The notes: generated by a model not told the origin, from the sequence alone. A stretch of 64,000 nucleotides of DNA from Marinirhabdus gelatinilytica (GCF_003353425.1 NZ_QRAO01000004.1:62001-126000), one strand, 5' to 3'. Counted from the stretch's first letter, positions 7,890 through 17,299 are shown. Numbers and translations are program-made.

Positions 7890-9656
7890 ATGGCCAAGGA
7901 ATCTGGAAAGGCATTCGATTTTAGACTTTTTAAAAGGCTGTTGGCATTTACCAACAAGTATCGCTTTACCTTTTATTTTGTAGCCTTTGCGGCCATTGCT
8001 ATGTCCGTCCTGGGAGTATTGTCCCCGCATTTATTACAATTGGCTATAGATAGGGCCATCTTTGCCAAGGACCTTCCGTTGTTACAGTATTATTTGCTAC
8101 TTATGTTAGGGGTGCTTGTTTTGGAGGTGCTCTTTCAATTTTCGTTCATATTTTATGCCAACTGGCTAGGGCAAAATGTTATCAAGGACATTCGGGTAAA
8201 ACTGTTTAAGCTCATGACCAGTTTTAGGATGCGGTATTTCGATAAGAGCGCCGTGGGTAGGTTGACCACCCGTGCAGTGAACGATATCGAGACCATCTCT
8301 TCCATCTTTAGCCAAGGACTGTTCATGATCATTAGCGATTTGTTGAAGATGGCGGCCATCGCTGGTATCATGCTCTATAAAAGCTGGAGGCTTGCGCTAA
8401 TAGTTTTTGCTATCCTACCACTCATTATGTATGCCACACGTGTATTTCAACGTGCTATGAAAGTAGCTTTTGAAGATGTACGAAACCAAGTTGCAAACCT
8501 TAACAGTTTTGTGCAGGAGCGCATTACGGGAATGAAAATTGTACAAATATTCACCCGCGAAAAAACCGAATACAAGCGTTTTGAGGAAATCAATGAAAAA
8601 CATAAAAAAGCGTGGGTAAAAACGGTTTGGTACAACTCCATCTTTTTCCCCATTGCCGAAATGGCCTCGAGCATTGCCATTGGTCTTGTAGTTTGGTACG
8701 GTGGTCTCAATGCAGCCGAGGGCGGTGTGATTACCTTAGGTATCGTCACGGCGTTTATACAATATTCACAAATGTTGTTCCGTCCCTTGAGACAGATAGC
8801 CGATAAATTCAACACCCTGCAAATGGGTATGGTGGCCGCGAACCGTGTCTTCGGGATTTTGGACACCCAGTCGCACATTGCAAATACTGGAGCACTAGAG
8901 CTTGACAAGGCCAAAGGGGCCATAACTTTTGAAAATGTACGCTTTGGTTACAATGAAAATGAAGAAGTGATAAAAGATATTTCTTTTGAAGTGTATCCTG
9001 GACAGACCATCGCTATTGTTGGTGCAACGGGTGCAGGTAAATCTACCATCATTAATTTGCTGAACCGTTTTTATGAAATAAACAGTGGGCGAATACTGGT
9101 GGACAGAAACAATATTAAAGAGTATACCTTAGCGTCCCTACGAGGCCAGATTGCCGTAGTGTTACAGGATGTCTTCCTGTTTGCCGATACTATTTTGAAC
9201 AATATTACCCTTAACAATACTGCCATTTCTGAAGAAGAAGTGATTGCTGCTGCCAAGGAGATTGGCGTGCACAATTTTATCACTTCACTACCCAATGGAT
9301 ATCACTATAACGTAAAAGAGCGGGGTAGTATGCTCTCCTCTGGGCAAAGACAATTAATTGCTTTTCTACGTGCCTACGTGAGCGACCCGAGTATCTTGAT
9401 TTTAGATGAGGCAACTTCTTCGATAGATTCGTATTCTGAAGAGCTCATACAGCGCGCCACCGATAAAATTACCGAAGGCCGTACTTCTATTGTAATTGCC
9501 CACCGCTTGGCAACCATAAAAAAGGCAGATAGGATTTTGGTCATGGATGCCGGTAAGATTGTTGAATCTGGCACCCACGAAGAACTACTGCAACGGCAGG
9601 ATGGTTACTATAAAAATCTTTACGAGGTCCAGTTTATGACAGAGGAGGCGATATAG
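7890..9656 (+). CDS. ABC exporter, fused permease and ATPase (MsbA/MDR-like)
   Basis: A 588-residue half-transporter that would act as a dimer in the inner membrane. Residues ~1-320 hold six transmembrane helices with the coupling-helix signature MRYFDKSAVGRLTTRAVNDIE. The ATPase domain has Walker A GATGAGKST, the Q-loop VLQDVFLF, a signature LSSGQRQL (S for the usual G in position 2) and Walker B ILILDEATSSID with the H-loop IAHRL. This type exports lipids or drugs; the cargo cannot be read here. It lies directly downstream of truA and overlaps the convergent DUF3667 gene by 37 bp. Confidence 0.88.
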   Translation: MAKESGKAFDFRLFKRLLAFTNKYRFTFYFVAFAAIAMSVLGVLSPHLLQLAIDRAIFAKDLPLLQYYLLLMLGVLVLEVLFQFSFIFYANWLGQNVIKDIRVKLFKLMTSFRMRYFDKSAVGRLTTRAVNDIETISSIFSQGLFMIISDLLKMAAIAGIMLYKSWRLALIVFAILPLIMYATRVFQRAMKVAFEDVRNQVANLNSFVQERITGMKIVQIFTREKTEYKRFEEINEKHKKAWVKTVWYNSIFFPIAEMASSIAIGLVVWYGGLNAAEGGVITLGIVTAFIQYSQMLFRPLRQIADKFNTLQMGMVAANRVFGILDTQSHIANTGALELDKAKGAITFENVRFGYNENEEVIKDISFEVYPGQTIAIVGATGAGKSTIINLLNRFYEINSGRILVDRNNIKEYTLASLRGQIAVVLQDVFLFADTILNNITLNNTAISEEEVIAAAKEIGVHNFITSLPNGYHYNVKERGSMLSSGQRQLIAFLRAYVSDPSILILDEATSSIDSYSEELIQRATDKITEGRTSIVIAHRLATIKKADRILVMDAGKIVESGTHEELLQRQDGYYKNLYEVQFMTEEAI

Positions 9657-10453
9657 CCTACTGCTTCCTTGGCTTGTTTGGCTCGTTCTGCTTCTATTAT
9701 TTCTTCTAATCCGCCAGTCATAAACATGACTATAATCTGAAGTATTGTGAGTAGTGTTAAAAGTACAAATACTACTACTCCTAGGCTAAAAAACCTTAAT
9801 AGGATCTGACCCCAGGTTAATTTGTAAAGTTTACTAAAAACAAACGCCGTGTAGAAAAATAATGGCACGAAGACATAATACCCAATTTCATAATAATTTG
9901 CCCCCGATATAACTGAAAATAATATTATAGGGAATGAGCTTATAGAATACTGTGAGAAAATATATGTCATACTAACTAAATGCTCGGTATAATTATATTT
10001 TTTGGCTCCAATGAATGTTAGTTTACTTACTAATGCATAAATGGGTAAGTTTATTAGTGTAACTAATGATATATAATCATACATCCAGTCCATATTGCCA
10101 TAATTTTCGGGCAAATTTTCGGCAATTCCAAAAGGAAGTTCTAAGGCTTCAGGGAAAAATTTTCTGACAATAAATATTTGAAACCCGGTAAGAGTCAATG
10201 CTATTGCAAAATAGCTAAACACGTTTATGTATTTCTTTCGGGTTCCGTTAATGTAACCATCTATAACCGCGACTGGTTTAATAAAAAGATGGAGATACGT
10301 TTTAAAAAAAGTATTATCTACATTTAAAAACCTGTCTTGAAATTCTTCAAAAGCATTTTTTAGTGTAAGCCTATTGTTTATGACTTTAGCGCCACAAATA
10401 TTACAATACTGGTCATTTTCTTCAAGGTTTTCTTTGCAATTCTTACACTCCAT
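9620..10453 (-). CDS. DUF3667 membrane protein with zinc-ribbon N-terminus
   Basis: A 277-residue protein. The first 25 residues form a Cys4 zinc ribbon (CKNC, then CNIC), followed by a soluble linker and about five transmembrane segments between residues 75 and 255. This layout is that of the DUF3667 family of Bacteroidota. Function is unknown. It is the promoter-distal gene of a folP-cdaA-DUF3667 run on the minus strand, starting 4 bp after the cdaA stop, so it may relate to envelope or c-di-AMP biology; that is inference only. Confidence 0.75.
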   Translation of the reverse strand: MECKNCKENLEENDQYCNICGAKVINNRLTLKNAFEEFQDRFLNVDNTFFKTYLHLFIKPVAVIDGYINGTRKKYINVFSYFAIALTLTGFQIFIVRKFFPEALELPFGIAENLPENYGNMDWMYDYISLVTLINLPIYALVSKLTFIGAKKYNYTEHLVSMTYIFSQYSISSFPIILFSVISGANYYEIGYYVFVPLFFYTAFVFSKLYKLTWGQILLRFFSLGVVVFVLLTLLTILQIIVMFMTGGLEEIIEAERAKQAKEAVGYIASSVINWTS

Positions 10454-10457
10454 AGCT

Positions 10458-11285
10458 TTAACTCAAGTCATCAGTTAACTGTTCTTTTAAATCTTCCAGG
10501 TCTTCAAATAGAACAAAATCACCTTCTTTTAGATAAGAAATCTGCCCATTTTCTTCACTCACCACCAGGCATAGCGCATCGGTTTTTTCGGTGATACCCA
10601 CCGCGGCACGGTGGCGCAATCCAAATCGTTGAGGGATCCGGCGGTCGTTGCTTACGGGCAGAATAACTCTTGTTGCGGTGATTGTGTTTTCTTCAATGAT
10701 CGCAGCTCCATCGTGCAAGGGACTGTTTTTATAGAAAATACTTTCCAATATGGGTTGGTTCACTTCAATTTGCATCGTGTCCCCAGAGTCTTTTACAAAG
10801 TCCAGGCTGTTGTTTCTTTGTATCACGATAAGGGCACCGGTATTTGTCAAGCTCATTTTTTCGCAAGCTTTCACAATACTTTGTATGTTTATAGAGGTCC
10901 CACTTTCAGAAGAAAAAAGATTGAAACGCCTTAAAAACTTTCTGCGAGCCGAGAAGTTTGTAGATCCCAAGAGCAATAAAAATTTCCGTATCTCTTGCTG
11001 GAAAACAACGATGAGCGCAAACATACCCACTCCCAAAAAGCCGCCAAGTATCTTACTTAACAGTTCCATTTGTAAAATCTCGGTAAGCCTCCAGATGGCA
11101 TAAATAATTACGATACCTACAAAAATATTGATGGCTACAGTGCCACGAACCAACTTGTAGAGGTAATACATCAAGAACGCTACAAGTACAATGTCTACTA
11201 CGTCTATTATCCTAATATCAAGAATATCCAAGGGCGGTGTGGTTTGGGTTAAAGGTATAAAATTAGTCTGTATTGTAAACAGCAT
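10458..11285 (-). CDS. cdaA: Diadenylate cyclase CdaA
   Basis: CdaA condenses two ATP into c-di-AMP, a messenger controlling osmolyte and cell-wall balance. Three N-terminal transmembrane helices (to about residue 90) are followed by the DAC domain. Its motifs are DGAAII and RHRAAVG, preceded by LHDGA and PVSNDRRIPQRFGLRHR. I chose the start MLFTIQTNF at 11285 (275 residues). An upstream in-frame ATG at 11330 would extend it into folP by a further 45 bp and adds a segment unlike the family. The gene still overlaps the 3' end of folP by 23 bp, indicating translational coupling. Confidence 0.92.
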   Translation of the reverse strand: MLFTIQTNFIPLTQTTPPLDILDIRIIDVVDIVLVAFLMYYLYKLVRGTVAINIFVGIVIIYAIWRLTEILQMELLSKILGGFLGVGMFALIVVFQQEIRKFLLLLGSTNFSARRKFLRRFNLFSSESGTSINIQSIVKACEKMSLTNTGALIVIQRNNSLDFVKDSGDTMQIEVNQPILESIFYKNSPLHDGAAIIEENTITATRVILPVSNDRRIPQRFGLRHRAAVGITEKTDALCLVVSEENGQISYLKEGDFVLFEDLEDLKEQLTDDLS

Positions 11286-12096
11286 GCAGCAACCTGATGC
11301 ATTCTTTAGCTTCCTTAACATCATGAACACGTAGGATGGAGGCCCCCTTTTGTAATGCGAGTGTATTTAGTACCGTAGTTCCATTGAGAGCTTCTTGGGG
11401 GGTGTTTTCCAGCGTTTTGTAAATGAACGATTTTCTCGAAACCCCAACCAGCAATGGCACCTCCATGGTTTTAAACAATTCGAGATGTTTCAGTAATTCA
11501 AAACTGTGTTCTCTTTTTTTGGCAAACCCAAAACCTGGATCTACAACAATATCGTTTATACCTGCTTTCCTGGCAAGGGCGATACGTTCAGAAAAATAAT
11601 AGAGCAGCTCTTTGGTCACGTTTTTGTACTGTGCAAGGCTGTTCATGGTTTGCGGGGTCCCTTTCATATGCATCAAGATATACGGCACTTTCAATTTCCC
11701 CACGGTTGGTAACATTTCAGCATCAAGCATTCCGCCGCTTATATCGTTCACAATTGCAGCGCCAGCATTTACTGCTTGTTCTGCGACAGCGTTCCTAAAG
11801 GTGTCTACGGAAAGGTAGGTCTCTGGAAACTCCTTGGAAAGTGTTTCCACCACAGGGATTAAGCGCTCTAATTCTTCATTAACAGTAATGTCTTTTGCAC
11901 CTGGCCTGGAACTGTAGCCCCCAATATCCAGAAACGTAGTGCCCGCAGCCACCATTTTTTCGGCCTGTGCCACAATATCACGCAGGACAGTGGTCTTTCC
12001 GCCATCGTAAAACGAATCTGGTGTTACATTAATAATCCCCATTACCTTGGGGATAGCTAAATCTATAAGGTTGCCCTTGCAATTAAGTGTGTACAA
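11263..12096 (-). CDS. folP: Dihydropteroate synthase
   Basis: FolP joins p-aminobenzoate to dihydropterin pyrophosphate in folate synthesis and is the sulfonamide target. The 277-residue protein shows VMGIINVTPDSFYDGG, LDIGGYSSRPGA, SVDTFRN, VNDISGG, DPGFGFAK and VGVSRKSF, the full set of family motifs. It is the first gene of the folP-cdaA-DUF3667 operon and divergent from the DUF1599 gene, with 52 bp between the start codons. A folP-cdaA pairing is common in Bacteroidota. Confidence 0.96.
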   Translation of the reverse strand: MYTLNCKGNLIDLAIPKVMGIINVTPDSFYDGGKTTVLRDIVAQAEKMVAAGTTFLDIGGYSSRPGAKDITVNEELERLIPVVETLSKEFPETYLSVDTFRNAVAEQAVNAGAAIVNDISGGMLDAEMLPTVGKLKVPYILMHMKGTPQTMNSLAQYKNVTKELLYYFSERIALARKAGINDIVVDPGFGFAKKREHSFELLKHLELFKTMEVPLLVGVSRKSFIYKTLENTPQEALNGTTVLNTLALQKGASILRVHDVKEAKECIRLLHAVYNTD

Positions 12097-12148
12097 TTTT
12101 CTATTTTGAGATATTTAAGCGAAATTTACGCAAATTCTAAAGAATACT

Positions 12149-12691
12149 ATGGCCGAAACTTCCGAACAGTACAACAACGTGATAGAAATGTGTCGCGAAC
12201 TGTTCATAAACAAGATGAAAGATTACGGTAGTGCGTGGAGAATATTGCGCTTACCTTCCTTGACCGACCAAATTTTTATCAAGGCACAACGCATTCGTGG
12301 GCTTCAGCAAAACACCGAGCAACGTGTGGACGAGGGCCAAGAAAGCGAATTTATTGGCATTATAAACTATTGTGTCATGGCATTGGTGCAATTGGAAAAA
12401 GGCGTGGTAGAACAACCGGACCTATCCCTGGAGGACGCAACCCAGTTGTACGATGAAAAAGTAGCAGAGACAAAGCAGCTCATGTTGGATAAAAATCACG
12501 ATTATGGTGAAGCCTGGCGAGATATGCGCGTGAGCAGCCTAACCGACTTGATACTACAGAAACTCTTGCGCGTAAAACAAATTGAAGACAATCAAGGTAA
12601 GACATTGGTGAGCGAAGGGATTGATGCCAACTATCAGGATATGATAAATTATGCCGTATTTGCGCTGATACATTTGTCTAAAGATGATTGA
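12149..12691 (+). CDS. DUF1599 (nucleotide-modification-associated) protein, internal duplication
   Basis: A 180-residue cytosolic protein of two similar halves. KMKDYGSAWRILRLPSLTD (residues ~20-38) recurs as KNHDYGEAWRDMRVSSLTD (~116-134), each followed by an I-x(2)-K-x(2)-R segment and a later INY-V-AL-hL motif. This is the DUF1599 family, found beside folP in Bacteroidota and related by name to nucleotide-modification domains. No catalytic role is established. It is probably monocistronic. Confidence 0.8.
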   Translation: MAETSEQYNNVIEMCRELFINKMKDYGSAWRILRLPSLTDQIFIKAQRIRGLQQNTEQRVDEGQESEFIGIINYCVMALVQLEKGVVEQPDLSLEDATQLYDEKVAETKQLMLDKNHDYGEAWRDMRVSSLTDLILQKLLRVKQIEDNQGKTLVSEGIDANYQDMINYAVFALIHLSKDD

Positions 12692-12754
12692 ATATCCCCT
12701 AGAGGGAATTATAGGGGTGTTTTAACTCGATATTAATTCAAAAAAAACAAAAAC

Positions 12755-12809
12755 ACCCCCCCCCTGCCCCTCCCGAAGCGAGTTCGGGACAGGCTCTCAA
12801 GGGGGGGGT
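12755..12809. repeat. C/G-rich long inverted repeat
   Basis: Arms of nine C (12756-12764) and eight G (12801-12808), each flanked by A/T that also pair, enclose CCTG/CAGG and a nested TCCCGA/TCGGGA stem. The hairpin is very GC-rich against an AT-rich background. It may be a dispersed palindromic element or a terminator, although it lacks a T run. Confidence 0.6.
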
Positions 12810-12833
12810 CTAATAAACTAAATTCAAGAAGTA

Positions 12834-14012
12834 ATGAAATACATCGTAGGTTTTCTAAGGATATTCGTAGGGATATTTTTCATTATTAGCGGCTTTATAA
12901 AGCTGAACGATCCTGTGGGCTTTTCTTTTAAGCTGAAAGATTATTTTGCTCCGGATGTGCTCAATCTCGAATCTCTTGTTCCCTACGCACTGCTCATCGC
13001 CCTTTTTGTGGTAATTTTTGAAGTGTTGCTGGGTATAATGCTCATCTTGGGCTATGCCAAAAAGTTCACGCTGTGGAGCTTGTTGTTAATGATTGTATTC
13101 TTCACGTTCCTTACGTTCTATTCGGCATATTTCAATAAGGTGACAGATTGTGGCTGCTTTGGGGATGCCTTAAAGCTAACGCCTTGGGAATCGTTCTGGA
13201 AAGATGTGGTGTTGACCGTTATGATCCTTTTGTTGTTCTTCGGAAGAAAACATATAGAGCCGTTTTTCAGTAAAAGTGTGCGAGGGATTTTGGTCTTTAT
13301 ATCGTTTATATGCTGTATGGGATTTGCCTACTATGTGCTGCAACACTTGCCGTGGATTGATTTTAGGGCATATAAAATAGGCGCTAACATACAGGATGGG
13401 ATGGAAATTCCTGAAGGAGCGCCCAAGCCCATTTTTGAATACAATTGGACCTTTAAAGTGAATGGCGAAGAAAAGGTGATCACTACCAATGGTGACTACC
13501 CACAACAAGAAGGCGAATTTATTGGCGTGGAGACCACCGAAATACAGAAAGGGTACGAACCTCCCGTACACGATTTCTCCATAGAACGTGATGGCGAGGA
13601 TTACACCACCCAATTTCTGGAGGCCAAAAATTTGATAGTTGTAATAGCCTACAACCTCCAGCTTACCGAGATGGAAGGCTACGAAAACATCAAGAAAATT
13701 ACCAACGAGGCCTTGGAGAAAAACTACCAAGTAATCGGGCTGTCGGCATCCAGTCGGGAAAAAACACAACAACTGGTGGCCAACAAAAAACTGAACTTTA
13801 AGTTTTATTTCTGTGACGAAACCACCCTAAAAACCATCGTGCGGAGCAATCCGGGTATCTTGGAACTGCAACAAGGGACTATCGAGCAAAAACTGCACTG
13901 GAACGACGCTTTGGAATTACAGTTGAAAGAACAACCACCGCTCCCAAAAGTGGAGCCTATACAAGAGGTAGTACAAGATAGCACACAGGTAGCAACAGAT
14001 TCAATACAGTAA
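12834..14012 (+). CDS. BT_3928 family protein (DoxX/MauE-like membrane protein with thioredoxin-like C-terminus)
   Basis: A 392-residue membrane protein. Residues 1-180 hold five hydrophobic helices and the motif DCGCFGD, shared with MauE/DoxX proteins that pass electrons to disulfides. The C-terminal ~200 residues are soluble and contain a sequence (NLIVVIAYNLQLTEMEGY, then YQVIGLSAS) that resembles a thioredoxin-like fold without a CxxC. The architecture matches the BT_3928 family of Bacteroidota. A role in envelope redox is inference. It is followed by the permease gene after 2 bp. Confidence 0.75.
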   Translation: MKYIVGFLRIFVGIFFIISGFIKLNDPVGFSFKLKDYFAPDVLNLESLVPYALLIALFVVIFEVLLGIMLILGYAKKFTLWSLLLMIVFFTFLTFYSAYFNKVTDCGCFGDALKLTPWESFWKDVVLTVMILLLFFGRKHIEPFFSKSVRGILVFISFICCMGFAYYVLQHLPWIDFRAYKIGANIQDGMEIPEGAPKPIFEYNWTFKVNGEEKVITTNGDYPQQEGEFIGVETTEIQKGYEPPVHDFSIERDGEDYTTQFLEAKNLIVVIAYNLQLTEMEGYENIKKITNEALEKNYQVIGLSASSREKTQQLVANKKLNFKFYFCDETTLKTIVRSNPGILELQQGTIEQKLHWNDALELQLKEQPPLPKVEPIQEVVQDSTQVATDSIQ

Positions 14013-14014
14013 AT

Positions 14015-15091
14015 TTGGCTGGATATATCCTTAAAAAAATAGGTTATGCACTGCTCACGCTTTTTGGGGTAGTGACTGTAATTTTCCTGCTTTTTACCAT
14101 TCTCCCCGGTGACCCTGCTAGGATGATGCTGGGACAGAACGAAAATGCTGAGCAATTGGCCATCGTAAAGAAAAAATATGGGTTCGATAAGCCTGTTTCG
14201 CTTCAGTACGTATATTATTTGAATGATCTCTCCCCAATTTCCTTCCACAGTACAGATACTGAAGAGTATACCTTCCTTTCAGAAGAAAAATATAGCGCAA
14301 CCCCACTCTTTACAATTTCAGAAACTACCGTTGCCCTGAAATGGCCCTATTTGCGGGAATCGTTCCAAAAAAACGGAAAACAGGTGACCGCCGTAATTGC
14401 CGAAACATTGCCAAACACTTTTGTTCTGGCGGTTTCGGCCATTGTGATCGCAATGCTTTTGGGAGTGTTTTTGGGAATAATCTCAGTGCTTTTTAAAGAT
14501 GGTTGGATAGATAAGCTGATCCAACTTGTGAGCACCCTGGGGATGAGTGTTCCCTCTTTTTTTAGCGCCATTATCTTTGCGTGGTTGTTTGGCTACGTAT
14601 TGCACGAGTATACCAATTTGAACATGACCGGTAGCCTCTACGAAGTAGACGATTTTGGCGAGGGCAGCTACATACAATGGAAAAACTTGATCCTTCCAGC
14701 CATTGTGCTGGGTATTCGTCCGCTTGCAGTGGTTACACAGCTTATGCGTAATTCGTTGCTGGAAGTGTTGAACCAGGATTATATTAGGACAGCAAAGGCC
14801 AAAGGGCTTTCGTTTTGGACTATTATTAGGCGCCATGCCCTTAAAAACTCACTCAATCCTGTTGTCACGGCAATTTCGGGATGGTTTGCCTCTATGCTTG
14901 CGGGGGCCGTTTTTGTTGAATACATCTTTGGGTGGAACGGCCTAGGAAAAGAAATTGTAGATGCCTTAAACACACTGGACTTGCCAATAATCATGGGAGC
15001 TGTACTGGTTATTGCCACATTGTTCATAGTTATCAATATCTTTGTAGATGTAATTTACGGCTGGCTGGATCCCAAGATTAGTAAGCAGTAA
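14015..15091 (+). CDS. Peptide-type ABC transporter permease (DppB/OppB family)
   Basis: A 358-residue inner-membrane permease. The N-terminus GYILKKIGYALLTLFGVVTVIFLLF is the DppB signature, followed by LPGDPARMMLGQNEN. The EAA loop that contacts the ATPase is visible as YIRTAKAKGLSFWTIIRRHALKNSL. It has a ~60-residue periplasmic segment between the first two helices. It starts with TTG 2 bp after the BT_3928 stop. No partner permease, ATPase or binding protein is nearby, so the rest of the transporter must be encoded elsewhere. Confidence 0.88.
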   Translation: MAGYILKKIGYALLTLFGVVTVIFLLFTILPGDPARMMLGQNENAEQLAIVKKKYGFDKPVSLQYVYYLNDLSPISFHSTDTEEYTFLSEEKYSATPLFTISETTVALKWPYLRESFQKNGKQVTAVIAETLPNTFVLAVSAIVIAMLLGVFLGIISVLFKDGWIDKLIQLVSTLGMSVPSFFSAIIFAWLFGYVLHEYTNLNMTGSLYEVDDFGEGSYIQWKNLILPAIVLGIRPLAVVTQLMRNSLLEVLNQDYIRTAKAKGLSFWTIIRRHALKNSLNPVVTAISGWFASMLAGAVFVEYIFGWNGLGKEIVDALNTLDLPIIMGAVLVIATLFIVINIFVDVIYGWLDPKISKQ

Positions 15092-15173
15092 CAGGCTGAG
15101 CAGGCTGTTCTAGTAGCCTTGATTGAATTGCAAAACGATAAACTTTAGACAACAAACGCTTAAACCCAACAAT

Positions 15174-15926
15174 ATGCCAAAAAAAATTGTAGCTGGAAAC
15201 TGGAAAATGAACAACGATCTTTCCGAAACCGAAACCTTATTGAAAAATTTGAAGAAGCAGGTAATCCCTGAGGATGTCACGGTTATGGTTGCGCCTTCGT
15301 TTACCAATCTATACGCTGCATTCGAGTCGGTACGGGAGCATCCCATCGAAGTGGTAGCGCAGAACATGCACCAATCGGTAAACGGAGCTTTTACGGGCGA
15401 AGTTTCTGCACCCATGCTCAAGAGCGTTGGAATACAAACCGTGATCTTGGGACACAGCGAGCGTCGTGCCTATTTTAACGAAACCAATGACCTACTGGCC
15501 GAAAAGGTAAATACCGCGCTGGAAAATGAGCTAAAAGTGATATTTTGTATAGGTGAGGAGCTTAACGATAGGCGAAACAGCGATCACTTTGAAGTAATCC
15601 AAAACCAGTTGGAAAACGGGCTCTTCCATATTTCTGAAGAAAGCTGGAGCCATATTATAATTGCTTACGAACCCGTTTGGGCCATTGGTACCGGAGAAAC
15701 TGCAAGTCCAAAGCAAGCGCAGGAAATGCACGAGTATATAAGAAAAACTATTGCAAAACACTATTCGCACGCCATTGCAAACGAAGTCTCAATTTTATAC
15801 GGAGGTAGCGTAAAACCTGCAAACGCAACAGAGATATTTGCCAAAAAAGATGTGGATGGTGGCCTTATAGGTGGCGCTTCACTCAAGGCTGAAGATTTTA
15901 TGGCGATTGTGAATGCTTTTGGGTAA
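15174..15926 (+). CDS. tpiA: Triosephosphate isomerase
   Basis: TpiA interconverts dihydroxyacetone phosphate and glyceraldehyde 3-phosphate in glycolysis. The protein is 250 residues, the normal length. Substrate-binding Lys is in AGNWKMN, the catalytic His in LGHSERR, the catalytic Glu in AYEPVWAIGTG, and the phosphate loop is ILYGGSVKPAN. I start at MPKKIVAGNWK; an upstream in-frame ATG at 15123 adds 17 residues foreign to the family. prmA and clpS follow. Confidence 0.97.
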   Translation: MPKKIVAGNWKMNNDLSETETLLKNLKKQVIPEDVTVMVAPSFTNLYAAFESVREHPIEVVAQNMHQSVNGAFTGEVSAPMLKSVGIQTVILGHSERRAYFNETNDLLAEKVNTALENELKVIFCIGEELNDRRNSDHFEVIQNQLENGLFHISEESWSHIIIAYEPVWAIGTGETASPKQAQEMHEYIRKTIAKHYSHAIANEVSILYGGSVKPANATEIFAKKDVDGGLIGGASLKAEDFMAIVNAFG

Positions 15927-15954
15927 GTATTGGCAATTTAAATTTGAGATCTAA

Positions 15955-15996
15955 CCCACAACCCACAACCCACAACCCACAACCGATAACCGATAA
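15955..15996. repeat. Heptanucleotide tandem repeat
   Basis: Four exact copies of CCCACAA are followed by two exact copies of CCGATAA and a partial third. The array ends about 15 bp before the prmA start codon, so copy number could change the leader of prmA. Confidence 0.85.
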
Positions 15997-16011
15997 CTGA
16001 AACCCAATATA

Positions 16012-16848
16012 ATGCCCTCAACCTACATAGAGTATACCTTTAAAGTAACCCCATTACAACCAGGCACCGAAATCTTGATAGCCGAGCTGGGACAGGCGGG
16101 ATTTGAGAGTTTTGTTGAAAATGAAGAAGGCGTGCAGGCGTATATCCAAAAAGAAGATTGGCACGAAGCGATTTTGGATCCTCTTTTTATTCTGAAATCG
16201 TCTGAATTTGAGGTTACATTTCAGCAACAAGAAATCGCCCAGATAAACTGGAACCAAGAATGGGAAAAGAACTTTACGCCCATAGTCGTGGGAGATGCTT
16301 GTGCGGTTCGTGCACCTTTCCACAAGCCTTTTAACGTACCCTATGAAATTGTGATAGAGCCTAAGATGAGTTTTGGTACGGGCCACCACGAAACTACGTT
16401 TATGATGCTACAGCACATCTTGGGAACAGATTGCCAAGGAAAGAAGGTGTTGGACATGGGCTGTGGTACTGCCGTACTGGCCATACTTGCCGAGATGAAA
16501 GGGGCAAGAGCACTGGATGCCATAGATATTGACGAATGGTGCGTGGAGAACAGTAACGAAAATTTACAACGGAACAAGTGCAGCAGGACTACAACCATTT
16601 TGGGTGGGGTGGAGGCCATCCCCACTTCTGAAAAATACGATATCATCATTGCGAACATTAACAGGAACATCCTACTGGACCAGATGGAAACCTACGCTTC
16701 GGTATTGGGAGTTGGTGGGCAATTGTTCCTCAGCGGCTTTTACAGGGAAGACCTTCCATTGATAACTGATTGTTGCAATAAATTGGGATTGGATTTCGTT
16801 CAGAAGAAAGAAAAAAACAACTGGATAGCCGCAAAATTTGTAAATTAG
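16012..16848 (+). CDS. prmA: Ribosomal protein L11 methyltransferase
   Basis: PrmA trimethylates lysines and the N-terminus of ribosomal protein L11 using SAM. The 278-residue protein has the N-terminal substrate-recognition domain and a Rossmann methyltransferase with PKMSFGTGHHETT, motif I VLDMGCGTAVLAI and the post-motif IIANINRNILLD, all typical. It is slightly shorter than the E. coli enzyme (293). It is followed after 7 bp by clpS. Confidence 0.95.
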   Translation: MPSTYIEYTFKVTPLQPGTEILIAELGQAGFESFVENEEGVQAYIQKEDWHEAILDPLFILKSSEFEVTFQQQEIAQINWNQEWEKNFTPIVVGDACAVRAPFHKPFNVPYEIVIEPKMSFGTGHHETTFMMLQHILGTDCQGKKVLDMGCGTAVLAILAEMKGARALDAIDIDEWCVENSNENLQRNKCSRTTTILGGVEAIPTSEKYDIIIANINRNILLDQMETYASVLGVGGQLFLSGFYREDLPLITDCCNKLGLDFVQKKEKNNWIAAKFVN

Positions 16849-16855
16849 TAGCACT

Positions 16856-17131
16856 ATGAGCACTAAAGAGAAACAGTTAGAAGACCTCCTCTTGGCAGAG
16901 GACACACAAAAACAAAACGAAATCGTGCTTTACAATGACGATGTAAACACCTTCGATCACGTAATTGAAACACTTGTCTACGCTTGTGAGCATACGCTGG
17001 AACAGGCAGAACAATGTTCCATAATAGTGCATTACAAAGGAAAATGCACTGTAAAGACCGGCCCCTACAATGAGCTTGAGCCACGGTGCAGTATGTTGTT
17101 GGATGCAGGCTTATCTGCCGAAATTGTCTGA
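16856..17131 (+). CDS. clpS: ClpS adaptor of the ClpAP/ClpCP protease
   Basis: ClpS brings N-degron substrates to the Clp protease. The 91-residue protein has a flexible N-terminus and the core NDDVNTFDHVIETLVYAC, with the N-degron pocket residues N-D-D and the later CSIIVHYKGKCTVKTG strand. The usual H-h motif has Y/HYKGKC, as in other Bacteroidota ClpS. It is cotranscribed with prmA by spacing. Confidence 0.92.
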   Translation: MSTKEKQLEDLLLAEDTQKQNEIVLYNDDVNTFDHVIETLVYACEHTLEQAEQCSIIVHYKGKCTVKTGPYNELEPRCSMLLDAGLSAEIV

Positions 17132-17299
17132 TTTTCAGATGCTACCAACTACACTTTTTAAATTATGTGTAATAATTACACGGTTTTTTTATTGATTATT
17201 CAATAAAAAGTTAAAAAATTTACATATTCAATAAATTTTTTATAAGTTTATCCTAACAAAACCTAATAACGTAATTATTCACTAATTTAATTTATTACT

